A DNA stretch of 64,000 nt, from positions 7,165,912 to 7,229,911 of the forward strand of contig CM065710.1 in assembly GCA_017654935.2 (NCBI GenBank), read 5' to 3'. Of this stretch, positions 36,263 to 48,355 are shown in pieces. A model generated the notes under the pieces. The model was not told the DNA's origin. It was given only the letters and a program-made list of their open reading frames with translations, and searched no databases. A program made the position numbers and the translations under genes. Position 1 is the stretch's first letter. Each line of letters begins with the position of its first letter. The stretch is from Phymorhynchus buccinoides (lineage: Eukaryota > Mollusca > Gastropoda > Neogastropoda > Raphitomidae).

Positions 36263-39200
36263 GAAGTCAAGTCAAGTCAAAATTTTAATTTCCAGATAAT
36301 AGGGATTTTTGAAGCATTTTAACGTGAGTATTCGTCGTATCAGCGTATCTGCGTATTGAATAAGCAAATAATATACTTTTTTTTTTTGTGTGTGTGTGTG
36401 TGCACGCATACTGTTCCCAGGAGTTTCAGAGCAGCGATGAGGAACAGATCGCTTTCCTCCGTGCGGAAATGTGGAGCACCGTCAACCGTCTGTCGCAGAC
36501 CGCCGTCGATGTGGACGAGGTAAATTACGCAATTGTATGCAAATGAGGTAAATTATGCGAGTCTAGTCGATGTGGCTGAAGTAAATTATTGTTGTATGTA
36601 AATGAGATAATCATGTTGATGCAGATTATGTAGAGGTAAATTATGTGTGTATGACGATGTAGATTGTTACCATCATTATTTATGTTTTGTTTTGATGGTA
36701 TTACTATTGGTTACAGGAATAAATCAATACAGGTGATGCATAAATGCACGTTTTTGATTCAACTTAAAACAAAAACTACTGTAATTTTCGGACTATTAGG
36801 CGATATTTTTTTCTCCAATTTTGACCTATGCGCCTAATAAATGAAGGCGCCCTATTAGTGAACAAAATCGTGAGAAGAGAGGCAACGATTGCCGTACTCA
36901 GTACAGTCTACTGTGAGTCACAACATCGAAAGTGGTAACAAGTCGCCGATGCGACGAATACTCACGTTAAAATGCTTCAAAATCCCTATTATCGTCCGAG
37001 ATACCGTCCAACAGATGCCATAACCCTTCATTGGATGTAAAAAGCATCGTTGTAGAGCTTAAAATGCCATAATTCTACCAGTTTTCGTGAAGAAAAGTCC
37101 AAACACAACAACCGGAAGTCGCAAAAACGGAAGTTTGATTATTTGAGAAGGGAGCCAACTCTCGCGTTATTTCGAAGGAGGATTCGGAACATGCTGGATG
37201 AAACTGTATCTGACAGGGAGAAAGGTGGCAGAGTGGTTAAGACGTTCGCCTGCCAAATGTAATGCGTGACTGCAGCGTGAGTGACCCTGGGGGGTTCGAA
37301 TCCCGGCCTCCTCGCCCTTTCTTTCTAAGTTTGACAGGAAAATCGAACTGAACGTCGAGTCCTTCGGATGGGGACTTAAAGCTAGTCTGACCCGTTCGCT
37401 TTACGCATGTAAAAATCCCACGGCAGTCGGTAAGAGCAGGGAGAAATCCCGCTGCCTGGCATGGCCAAATTGACATAGCTAGGTTTTCCAAGTGTGCCTC
37501 AACCCTGCAAAAAAAAAAAAAAAGAAAAAAAAGAAATAAAAAACTCCTGCAAGTGTGTGCGTGTATGGTTACAGTAACTTACACGCATGTATGTCCGCAC
37601 AAGCTTTGCGTATGGTAATTCTATATTCGGCCAATACCTGCTTTGATAGCTAGGTTTTTTCTATGTTCGTATAGTGTGCCCTTTATGTTCCCTTGCCCCG
37701 TATGTGTCCTCTAGGCCCTGCCTTTATCCCTCCCCCCAAGTAGGCGCTGCACTTGCGGTGACGTGCTCTCCAGGGGAGAGCAGCCCCGAATTTCACAAAG
37801 ATAAGTCTCTGTGACTAGAATGTACCAAATACCAAATACCCCAAAATACCAGACATTAACACCCGTGTTGTCGAAAACTGAGAATGTTGACGTTGTGGTC
37901 AAAGGTTTGTGTGAGTGGTGCCATGCCATCGGCTACACGGAAAAGTATCTGTGTGTTCAGAGGTCAAGGAAGTGTGCATCACGCTCGATGTACGATGTGC
38001 TCATTAATAATGAGACTTAGAAGGGAAATAACGAATCACTTCAAGTTCATCTTTGTCCTCATTCCTTCCGTTGGCTTGAAAAAGTCGGTGAACGGTGGAA
38101 GATGAAGCCTGGGAGTTTGCAGTTTCGATAAGACGCTGAGAGGTAATGTGGCGTTCGATGTCTTGATACCCTCCATTGGAGACTTTAACCCTTTCACCGC
38201 CAAAGTCGCACTTTTTAGCACCACAGTGATTTAACACCCATGTCACTAAAAGGCAATCAAATTAGGGTCTATTATCCAAAGACCATTTTGTCTTAGTCTT
38301 GGGAAGTGGTGGAAGTTCAGTTTAACGTCGCGTATAGGCTTTCGCCATGTACGACGGGCTGAACAAACCAGCCAGGGTATAATGAAAAATTTATGTTCCT
38401 GAACCACTTTCTTAGTCAAAAGGCCGAGAAGCGATCAGTATGACTACTTGGGAAGTAAGGATAGACCTTATTTTATATATGTCACAGAAGAATCCCCAAT
38501 AATACTGCAGATGGATTTTGTTCTCTACCCAGGTAAATTTAATGGACATTTTTGGCTGAAATATGGCTGGCGGTGAAAGGGTTAAAGTCTAGAATCGTCT
38601 GTGACACCAAGCGTTTTGGCCTGCCCAAATAATGAGGGCAGAGGAACAACCCGAAAGCTTCCTATACCGTTTTTGTTTGGGGTCTTCTTTCCTCCTTGAT
38701 CATTACGCTAGTGATGATATATTATTATTATCGTTCAGTGTCGTTGTTTCGTCTGTCCAGAGCTGCGAGCGAGTCAGGACGGTGCTGGAAACGTGCGATG
38801 TGGATCAGGACATCCATAGCTTCATCGCCGGCAGCGCTCTGGGCACCAAGAGACCTGGTCAGACCCCCTCGCATGGCTGCTACTCTGTCATCTTTCAGGC
38901 ATGGTAGACCTCCGCGAATCGCGGAAAATCCGCAAAAGTGAAAATTTGACAGAAAAAAAAAAAAAAAAACGAAAAAATCAGGGTAAAAATTCGCTCGGGT
39001 GCCTAAAAATTATGTGCGTTAAAACCTATGCAATCGCTTTGCGGAACCGGATGTGAATGACTGAACAAGCAACTTCCCGCTGAAGTTAGCAGTCGTGCGC
39101 GGCCTAGCTCACGCCACACGTTTCCAGATTTGTGATCCTAGTGCTTTTTCTTTTTCTTCTTCTTCATTTTGACGGCCCAACTTCATCATTTTAGTTTGAG

Positions 39201-40309
39201 TCGACATCTTTCAAATGAAATGCAGAATCGGTTGGATATTCTTCCGCGAAACTCACTTTGCCCCCACTACCATGCCTGATATTCTTTACACTGATTTCAG
39301 TAAATTTTTAATTTTGCTAGAAACTGAACTTTCTGAATTATGAGTATGAGATATTTCCTCCTTTTGTGATGGCCCCAGCCGGTCATTTTTGAGATCAGTG
39401 TAAATCCATTGAAAAAATAAGGGGAAGGGGGGGTTTAGGTTTTGTGTTGAAGCATATTGAATGCTTTGAGAAGTTTGATTGATATTTTGTTCTTGGTCGG
39501 TTCATTCTCAAATGGACATTTTCCGGTTACGGCTTGGGGGCAGCCAAGACTGCTCTGTTTATCATTACTCTGCGGTTAGCAAAACTGAAAACGGAAGTTA
39601 TTCATTCGCTGATGTAGCCTGTCGCATGAAAATAGGTAGCTCGTAAAAATAAGTAGCTCGCTACCTATGACAGTGTGTATTTGCGACATTGAGCATGAAC
39701 CACAAATTTCACTTTTTTCTAGGGTTAGGGATAGGGTTAGGGTTAGGGTTAGTTAAATGGTTAAAGTACAGAAAAAGTGAAATTTGTGTTTGTCGCAAAT
39801 ACAGACTCTCATAATAGCGAGCTACTTATTTTTACGAGCTACCTATTTTCATGCGACACCCTGCACCGGGCCCCAGACCCCTGCCTTTTTCCTTCTTTTT
39901 GGTTACCTGAGAATCTCATCTCTGTCAGAATTGAAAGGAGCAAACAAATCAACAAGATCAAAAAACAGTCCAATGCGTAAAAATCAAAAGCAGGCGTAAA
40001 AAAAAAGAAAGTGAAATAGTCGAGTAGCAATGGAAACCCCCGCCTTGGTTAACAGTCTCTTTTATTGGTGTATTAGGTGCACAGCTCACATTCTCAGCAT
40101 CAGAAAGTTAGACCCAGATTTCACTGCCTAGGCCCTAAGCTTTCCCATTTTTCAGCAGCAGTGAGCCTGCCAAAAATAGACCTCTCCCTTTTTTTTTTCT
40201 CCTGCTGCCTTCAAGGCCTTTCTGACCTTTTAGTTACCTCTCCCTTACTGACTGGATAGAGATAACAGTCTCTCTCTCTCTCGCCTCTCTCTCTCTCTCC
40301 CCTCCCTCC

Positions 40310-40344
<35 letters not shown>

Positions 40345-40455
40345 GGTCCTCTCTCTCTCTCTCTCTCTCTTCTCTCTCATCTCTCTCTGTCTCTCTCTCT
40401 CTCTGTCTCCTCTCTCTCTCTCTCCCTCCCTCTCTCTCTCTCTCTCATCTCTCTC

Positions 40456-40493
<38 letters not shown>

Positions 40494-40543
40494 CTCTCTC
40501 TCCTCTCTCTCCTCTCCCTCTCCCTCTCCTCCCTCCCCTCCCT

Positions 40544-40618
<75 letters not shown>

Positions 40619-40676
40619 TCTCCTCTCTCTCTCTCCATCTCGCTCTACCTCTCTCTCTCACTCTCTCTCTCTCTCT

Positions 40677-40769
<93 letters not shown>

Positions 40770-43700
40770 GGCATAGGTAGCGAGTTTAAAATTAGAACAG
40801 CAGTGGTGCTGGCTCAGATGAGAAGCAGGCAGGAAAAAGGAAGGGTAAGTGGCTAGAGTGGGCCAAACTTTATGAAGCCAGAATGCGGCAGAAAAGCATG
40901 CTGTGGGTGTCTGATTAAAATAAAATGAGAAGAAATATGTGATTCAGCACCACGAAAGGGACATTAAGTGTCAAAATGACCATTCTGAGAAAATGGCACA
41001 GTTGAAAATGTCAGACAATTCTCTTTCTAATGATACAAAAACCATTCTTGTATCCTTTTTTTGTTGTAGAGTTATGAGCATTTAAAGTTGGTAAGGTGAC
41101 TGTCGGCCATTTTGAGAAATCAACAGTATAGTCTATCCTAAGAAAATGCATCAACCTACAAATTTTAAAACACTTTTTGGAATATTTAGAGACCATATTA
41201 AAGACTATCCTTTATGGATATTAAAGATAGGATGTTAGAGAGCAGGAAAATACCCATAACTCAAAATTGACAAAAAAACGAGATTTTTGACTTTGCAAGC
41301 CTGTTTGTTGTTGTGAGAAACTAGCTCAACGACTTAATGTCCCTTTCGTGGTGCTGGGTCACATATCAGGCATCAGAACTGTCCGCGGATCCACAGATTT
41401 CCGCGGTTTTGGTAGCCACTGGCCGCGGTTTTGGCACAGCCGGCCGCGGTTTGTACTTCATGAGGCAGCGCGATCTTATTCTCAAATGGTATTCTTAAAC
41501 GGTTTGTTTTCATACTGAGCCTTCGGAAACGAAAAATCGCAGCCATGTTTGTTTTTTCTTCCGAGTTTAGAGCTCTCTAGACTCTTACTTTCACTGTTTC
41601 AGAGTTTGTTTTGATGACAGTGATTGTGATTTGGGTTTTAAATGAGTCGATTTAGAGGATGTGATCGCGGGAGACTACGATGATGTGAGAACTTTGAACT
41701 TTTCCGCGAAAAATCGGGTAGCGAATGATCGCAATAATGCCGACTAGAGTTTTGTGGGGTCCGACTCGATGTCAACTCCGAGTCATGGCGAGTGTTCGTC
41801 CGCGAATTGGACTCTGGAGTATTCTGATGCCTGACATATGCATATTCCTCATTTAAAAATGTTGAAGATTGCTGACAAATGTTCTGTTTTTGGGTGGTTT
41901 TTTTGTTGCAGTGTTTTCATTCAAGACAGCACTGTCTTTTCCCATGAGCTTTCTCTTGATACACATTCACTATTTATTCTGCCTAATGTCAGACCAATTG
42001 ACATAGGCTAGAACACCAAGGCTACATCAAAATGTTGTTATGTTCTGCATAGTTATGCGGGGGATTGTCTTTAGTCGTGACAAGCTCCTAGCATAACATC
42101 ACCAGTCTCAAAAATCCTCCGAAGACGGAGTGTGGCTGCCCATCGTGGCGGGGTAATCAAAAACCGGTCACCACACGCGTAATGTTCTCATTCCTAGTTC
42201 ATGCATTTTGTACCATAGCGTTCAAGAGCCTGGACTGTTTGGATGATCCCTGGAGTCTTTTAGCCAGGGTAAGCCAGCAACAACTTCAACAACGTAACAC
42301 TTGCGGCTGATGAATCCCGAACCTTCTCCATCGTTTCTCTCTCTTTGTTGCCCCCGTAAAACAGCTCCGGTGGTTTACCAAAACTACTACGATAGCGGGG
42401 GCGCCACCACCGTAGCAGCTGTGGTAGAGGGAGGGTACTCCGACAGCCATCCTCCTCCTCCTCCTCAGCGTCGATCGCCCGCCCCCATCCCTTCCCCGTC
42501 GCAACAACAACAACAACAACATCAGCAGTCCTCCATGATGGAGGGAGGCTCGGCTTTCTACAGCTCTGTTCATGGTGAGAAAGGAATTAACAACTTTCGC
42601 AGACCTGTTTACTCTACTCTTTTCGAGTTTCATATTTTTCTGGACTATAAAGGTGTTGTATAAGGCACCCCCCCCCCCCAAATTTTGGATTTTGTTATTA
42701 TATTTTCTTACTATATTCATCAGTCACATTATAAGGCGCAGGGGTCTGAGTCTTGGAAAAAAGTATCGCCTTATAGTCAGAAAAATATGGTAGTATTCTA
42801 CTCAATTTGGATCTCTATACTGCTCTTCAAAATTGAACAAAATGCTCTAACTACTCATTTTCAGTGAACCTTGTTTGATGGCTTAATGAATAAATCTACA
42901 CATTTTGAGCCCAAACTACTCATTTCAGCCATCCAGACTACTCAAGACTTGTGTAAACAGGTCTGCAGGTTCGTTATCACCCACGAGTCGACAGTCACAC
43001 AGTTTATTGTCCAAAATACACGGAACACACATCTGTGGTGGCACGTAAAGGATAAACGGTGAAGATGACAATGATGATCGTGAAGATGATGATTTAGATC
43101 ATGATGATGATGATAATGATCATAATAATGATGATGATGATCATCATCATAATAATGATGATCATAGTAATAATGATGATGATGATGATCATAATAATGA
43201 TGATAATGATAATGATTATGATGATAATAATGATGATCATAATAATGATGATGACAACCACAATGAGGATGTAATACTAATACTAATAATGATGATGATG
43301 AACCTGACAATGACGATAGTATGCTGATGTAATGATGATGATAATAACAACAACAATAATGGTGATGATAACAGATGACAACGATGACAATGTTTCAGAG
43401 GATTTGGATGACCCAACCTACTCCAGTGCCGAGCCCACCTACTCCATGGCTGAACCGTTTCCTGACCATTCCAACTGCCAGCTAACTGTCACCAGATCCT
43501 TCCAGGTAGTATTTACTGAGGATTCCCAGGCGTCCTTTAAGTCCTTGTCAATTGGTTTTGGGGGTCAACTGGCCCTTTAAGTGCTTTATTTCAGCAGCTA
43601 GATCCTTTTAACTCCAGTTAACTGTCACCAGATCCTTCCAGGTAGTATTTACTGAGGATTCCCAGGCGTCCTTTAAGTCTTTGTCAATTGGTTTTGGGGG

Positions 43701-46700
43701 TCAACTGGCCCTTTAAGTTCTTTATTTCAGCAGCTAGATCCTTTTAACTCCAGTTAACTGTCACCAGATCCTTCCAGGTAGTATTTACTGAGGATTCCCA
43801 GGCGTCCTTTAAGTCTTTGTCAATTGGTTTTGGGGGTCAACTGGCCCTTTAAGTTCTTTATTTCAGCAGCTAGATCCTTTTAACTCCAGTTAACTGTCAC
43901 CAGATCCTTCCAGGTAGTATTTACTGAGGATTCCCAGGCGTCCTTTAAGTCTTTGTCAATTGGTTTTGGGGGTCAACTGGCCCTTTAAGTGCTTTATTTC
44001 AGCAGCTAGATCCTTTTAACTCCAGTTAACTGTCACCAGATCCTTCCAGGTAGTATTTACTGAGGATTCCCAGGCGTCCTTTAAGTCCTTGTCAATTGGT
44101 TTTGGGGGTCAACTGGCCCTTTAAGTGCTTTATTTCAGCAGCTAGATCCTTTTAACTCCAGCTAACTGTCACCAGATCCTTCCAGGTAGTATTTACTGAG
44201 GATTCCCAGGCGTCCTTTAAGTCCTTGTCAATTGGTTTTTGGGTCAACCGGCCTTTTAAAGGTGGACCCTGACGGATGAGTTTTTTGCAAGAAACACGTC
44301 GAGATCACCAGAAAGACAGCCTTTTCAAGGATCGGAACACTCACTTTGCTCTGGTTTCCTAGAAATTAAACCGTCAAAACGGCGATTCCTCCTTGGTGGA
44401 GATGCCGGAGAGAGTAGTCATTTTGGATGGGGTGGGTGGAGGTCACTCATTGTGGTTGAAGCGTTTTCTTTTTTTTGTAGTGCAGTAAAAAAAAAAAAGG
44501 GAGCTATTTCCTTTGTTGTGAGCGAAACTCCTTTAGGTAAACTGTCTAATATTTAAGATAAAATAAAATAAAAAGGCCTGTATTGCGAAACATTCGTGCA
44601 AACGATTTGGTCTAAGCGCAGGTGGCCATTAGAAAAGAGACGGCACACGCCTTCTCTTTGAGTGAAAGAATTTGACTTCCAGCACCTCTGCCAAGGAGGA
44701 ATCGCCGATTTGACGGTTTGATTTTTAGGAAACCAGAGCAAAGTGAGTGTTCAGGCATCTGCGGAAATTTTTCAAAACTTCCTTGGAAAAAAAATTATTC
44801 CGCGTAAAGGACCGATCTTGCCGTATTCTTATATCTACAAGTCTCTATTTGGAGATTCTCAAACTGGTTAACCGGAAGTCGCTTTAGCTCACTCGCTTCA
44901 ATTTTGTGCGAAGGAAGGCGAAATGAGTAGCTCCCGCTCAACAAAAGTAGCGATGTTAGCTGAAAATGTGGGTGGAAGGCTATTTGTGCGGACCAAATTT
45001 TCGGACCCCCTTCTCGCTGAATAAAACTTGTGAAGTGAGTTAGGTGAAAAGGTGGTTGGAAAATTTGTTTGGGAACGTTGTGCACCCCCCACCCCCGTCA
45101 ACAAAACATCGGACGTTATGTGAAAATCCGGGTTGAAGGATTTTTATCGCCTGAAAAGAATTTCATTCTTCGATGGCTGAAAGATGTTTGTGCTTGAAAA
45201 AAAATTGGGGATCGTCCCCCCCCCCCCCCTCCTCCCGCTCAACAAAACTTCCGACGTCAGGTGAAAATCCGGGTGGAAGGATTTCTCGGAGGAAAATTTT
45301 TTCCTCTTTTTTGATCTTCATCCACTTTCATGCCTGGTGTTGCAATCTCTGTAAAGGGTGCTTTTCCTGGTGATCTGGACGTGTTTCTTACAAAAATTCA
45401 TCCATCAGGGTGCCCCTTTAAGTGCTTTATTTCAGCAGCTAGATCCTTTTAACTCCAGTTAACTGTCACCAGATCCTTCCAGGTAGTATTTACTGAGGAT
45501 TCCCAGGCATCCTTTAAGTCCTTGTCAATTGGTTTTGGGGGTCAACTGGCCCTTTAAGTTCTTTATTTCAGCAGCTAGATCCTTTTAACTCCAGCTAACT
45601 GTCACCAGATCCTTCCAGGTAGTATTTACTGAGGATTCCCAGGCATCCTTTAAGTCCTTGTCAATTGGTTTTGGGGGTCAACTGGCCCTTTAAGTTCTTT
45701 ATTTCAGCAGCTAGATCCTTTTAACTCCAGCTAACTGTCACCAGATCCTTCCAGGTAGTATTTACTGAGGATTCCCAGGCATCCTTTAAGTCCTTGTCAA
45801 TTGGTTTTGGGGGTCAACTGGCCCTTTAAGTTCTTTATTTCAGCAGCTAGATCCTTTTAACTCCAGCTAACTGTCACCAGATCCTTCCAGGTAGTATTTA
45901 CTGAGGATTCCCAGGCATCCTTTAAGTCCTTGTCAATTGGTTTTGGGGGTCAACTGGCCCTTTAAGTTCTTTATTTCAGCAGCTAGATCCTTTTAACTCC
46001 AGCTAACTGTCACCAGATCCTTCCAGGTAGTATTTACTGAGGATTCCCAGGCATCCTTTAAGTCCTTGTCAATTGGTTTTGGGGGTCAACTGGCCTTTTT
46101 CTTCTTCTTCTTCTTCGATCGCTCAGACAGTTTCCTGTCAATTATGAGCGCAGATGAGTCATGCTGCCGTTATGCGCCTAAGTAAGAAATAGTTAGGCCC
46201 AGCAAGTCCGACTTCGGCTGGGAGGAAATGTTTTTGAAAGTGTTTCGTGAAAAAAGGCAGGAGAATGGATGGACCGGTAAAGGCAGAAAGATAGTTAGAT
46301 GACAGTAAGCAGAGGGAAAAGGCAGAGTCAAAGAGAGTGACGGATTAGAGGAAGTTACAAGCACAGAACTTCCAGAAGGTGGGGGAGAATGGACCGGTAA
46401 GGCAGAAAGATAGTAGATGACAGTAAGCAAAAGGAGAAAGGCAGAGTCAAAGAGAGTGACAGATTAGAGGAAGTTACAAGCACAGAACTTCCAGAAGGTG
46501 GGGGAACTGTTTTTTTTATGCAAAGACCCCCCGGTATCCCCACGGGGGGACAACAGGCTTTTTAAGTGCTTTGTTTCAGCAGTAAATCCTTTTAACTCGT
46601 TCGCGTCGCAACGATTTTGAATTATTAAAATAACTCACACATCACTCCAGCCGTGCACACAAACAAAACGGACATAAACAAAAGGAGAAATGAAAGAAGA

Positions 46701-48305
46701 TTACGGGTTTTTACTTCAGGTTTAGACATAGGGAAGTGGTAGATCAGAATTTTTTTTATATATAGACTTTATATAGAAAAACTCTCTACACCGATTGGTT
46801 TCCCCACAACAAACCACTACAAAAGCAAAGTCAGAGGCAAAATTGTGGTTTAAGGGAGCGAAGCGAGTTTAGAAGTGACCAAGGTATGGTGTGCACACAG
46901 ATTTACTTCCCTTGAAGCAAAATGCATCAAATTGACAGCTATCTATTAATTCCGGACATATATGGCCGGAACGACTTGAATGAGAGGTCAAGAGGTCCTG
47001 TAAATTTTTGAAAGGTACTGTTAAGTCCTGTTTTATCAAGAAAAAAAAGTGATACAGAAACTAACAGCTAAAAATATTTATGAAGATAAAAAAACTGGCA
47101 GTATACAAAGTTGTCGGTGTCGCCGATCAGAGCAGACAACTCGTTACAAGCTGTGTGAGTCTGTCTGCATCAAGACGTAGTGATTCATTCCATGCTGTGT
47201 GAGTCTGTCCGCACCAAGACGTAGTGATTCATTACATGCTGTGTGAGTCTGTCCGCACCAAGACATAGTGATTCATTACATGCTGTGTGAGTCTGTCCGC
47301 ACCAAGACATAGTGATTCATTACATGCTGTGTGAGTCTGTCCGCACCAAGACATGGTGATTCATTCCATGCTGTTTCATTCCATGCTGTGTGAGTCTGTC
47401 CGCACCAAGACATAGTGATTCATTACATGCTGTGTGAGTCTGTCCGCACCAAGACATAGTGATTCATTACATGCTGTGTGAGTCTGTCCGCACCAAGACA
47501 TAGTGATTCATTACATGCTGTGTGAGTCTGTCCGCACCAAGACGTAGTGATTCATTACATGCTGTGTGAGTCTGTCCGCACCAAGACGTAGTGATTCATT
47601 ACATGCTGTGTGAGTCTGTCCGCATCAAGACGTAGTGATTCATTCCATGCGTATTGGAGTGTCGGCTTTAAGACATGATTGTGCAAATGTTCACTACATT
47701 GCGCTCTTGGTCAACAATTAGCATTCGAGCATTCTATCATGAACATGTCGTACAATCAGGTTGGCGAAGGTCCTTTTACAATCTTTTGAGGTCCTTATAA
47801 GTCCTTTAAAGGTCCTTTTTTCGTTTCATCATGTTCCAAACCTGGGAACCCTGTAATACGTCTAATGAGAATTAAATGTTGCTGTTGTTGTTGTTGTTTT
47901 CGTTCCCCAGCTTAAACGCTCTGGGGGCACACCCAGTGCCATGTGAACATTTCGCATGGCCTTGGGTGGGAAGATTACGTGCATGGCTGCTTTTAAAGGG
48001 CCCCGCCACATGGGCGGCCATGCTCCGATTAAATGTCAATCTCTTTTTTTTTTTCCTTCTCTGTTTTTCTCTATGCTCTTTCTCTGTCTTTCTGTTTGTC
48101 TGTCTGTCTGTCTCCCCCCCCCCCCTCTCTCTCTCTTCTCTCTCTTGCATTTTTCCTTTATCTTTTCTAACTTTTCTTTCTGTTTGATTAATATTTTTAT
48201 TTTATATTTAGTTTCCCTTTTTTGTGTGAGGGCATAGTGAAAAGAAGCTTTGTAGCTTATCTATTTTCCCTCAATAAAAAATTGTGTTCGTGTCTTCTCT
48301 CTCTC

Positions 48306-48355
<50 letters not shown>

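Noticed and set aside
39719..39753. A chromosome end marked by TTAGGG repeats
   Set aside because: Only about six imperfect units in the loop of a fold-back, inside an intron.
42942..43310. His/Tyr-rich minus-strand frame
   Set aside because: Antisense of the GAT trinucleotide tract.
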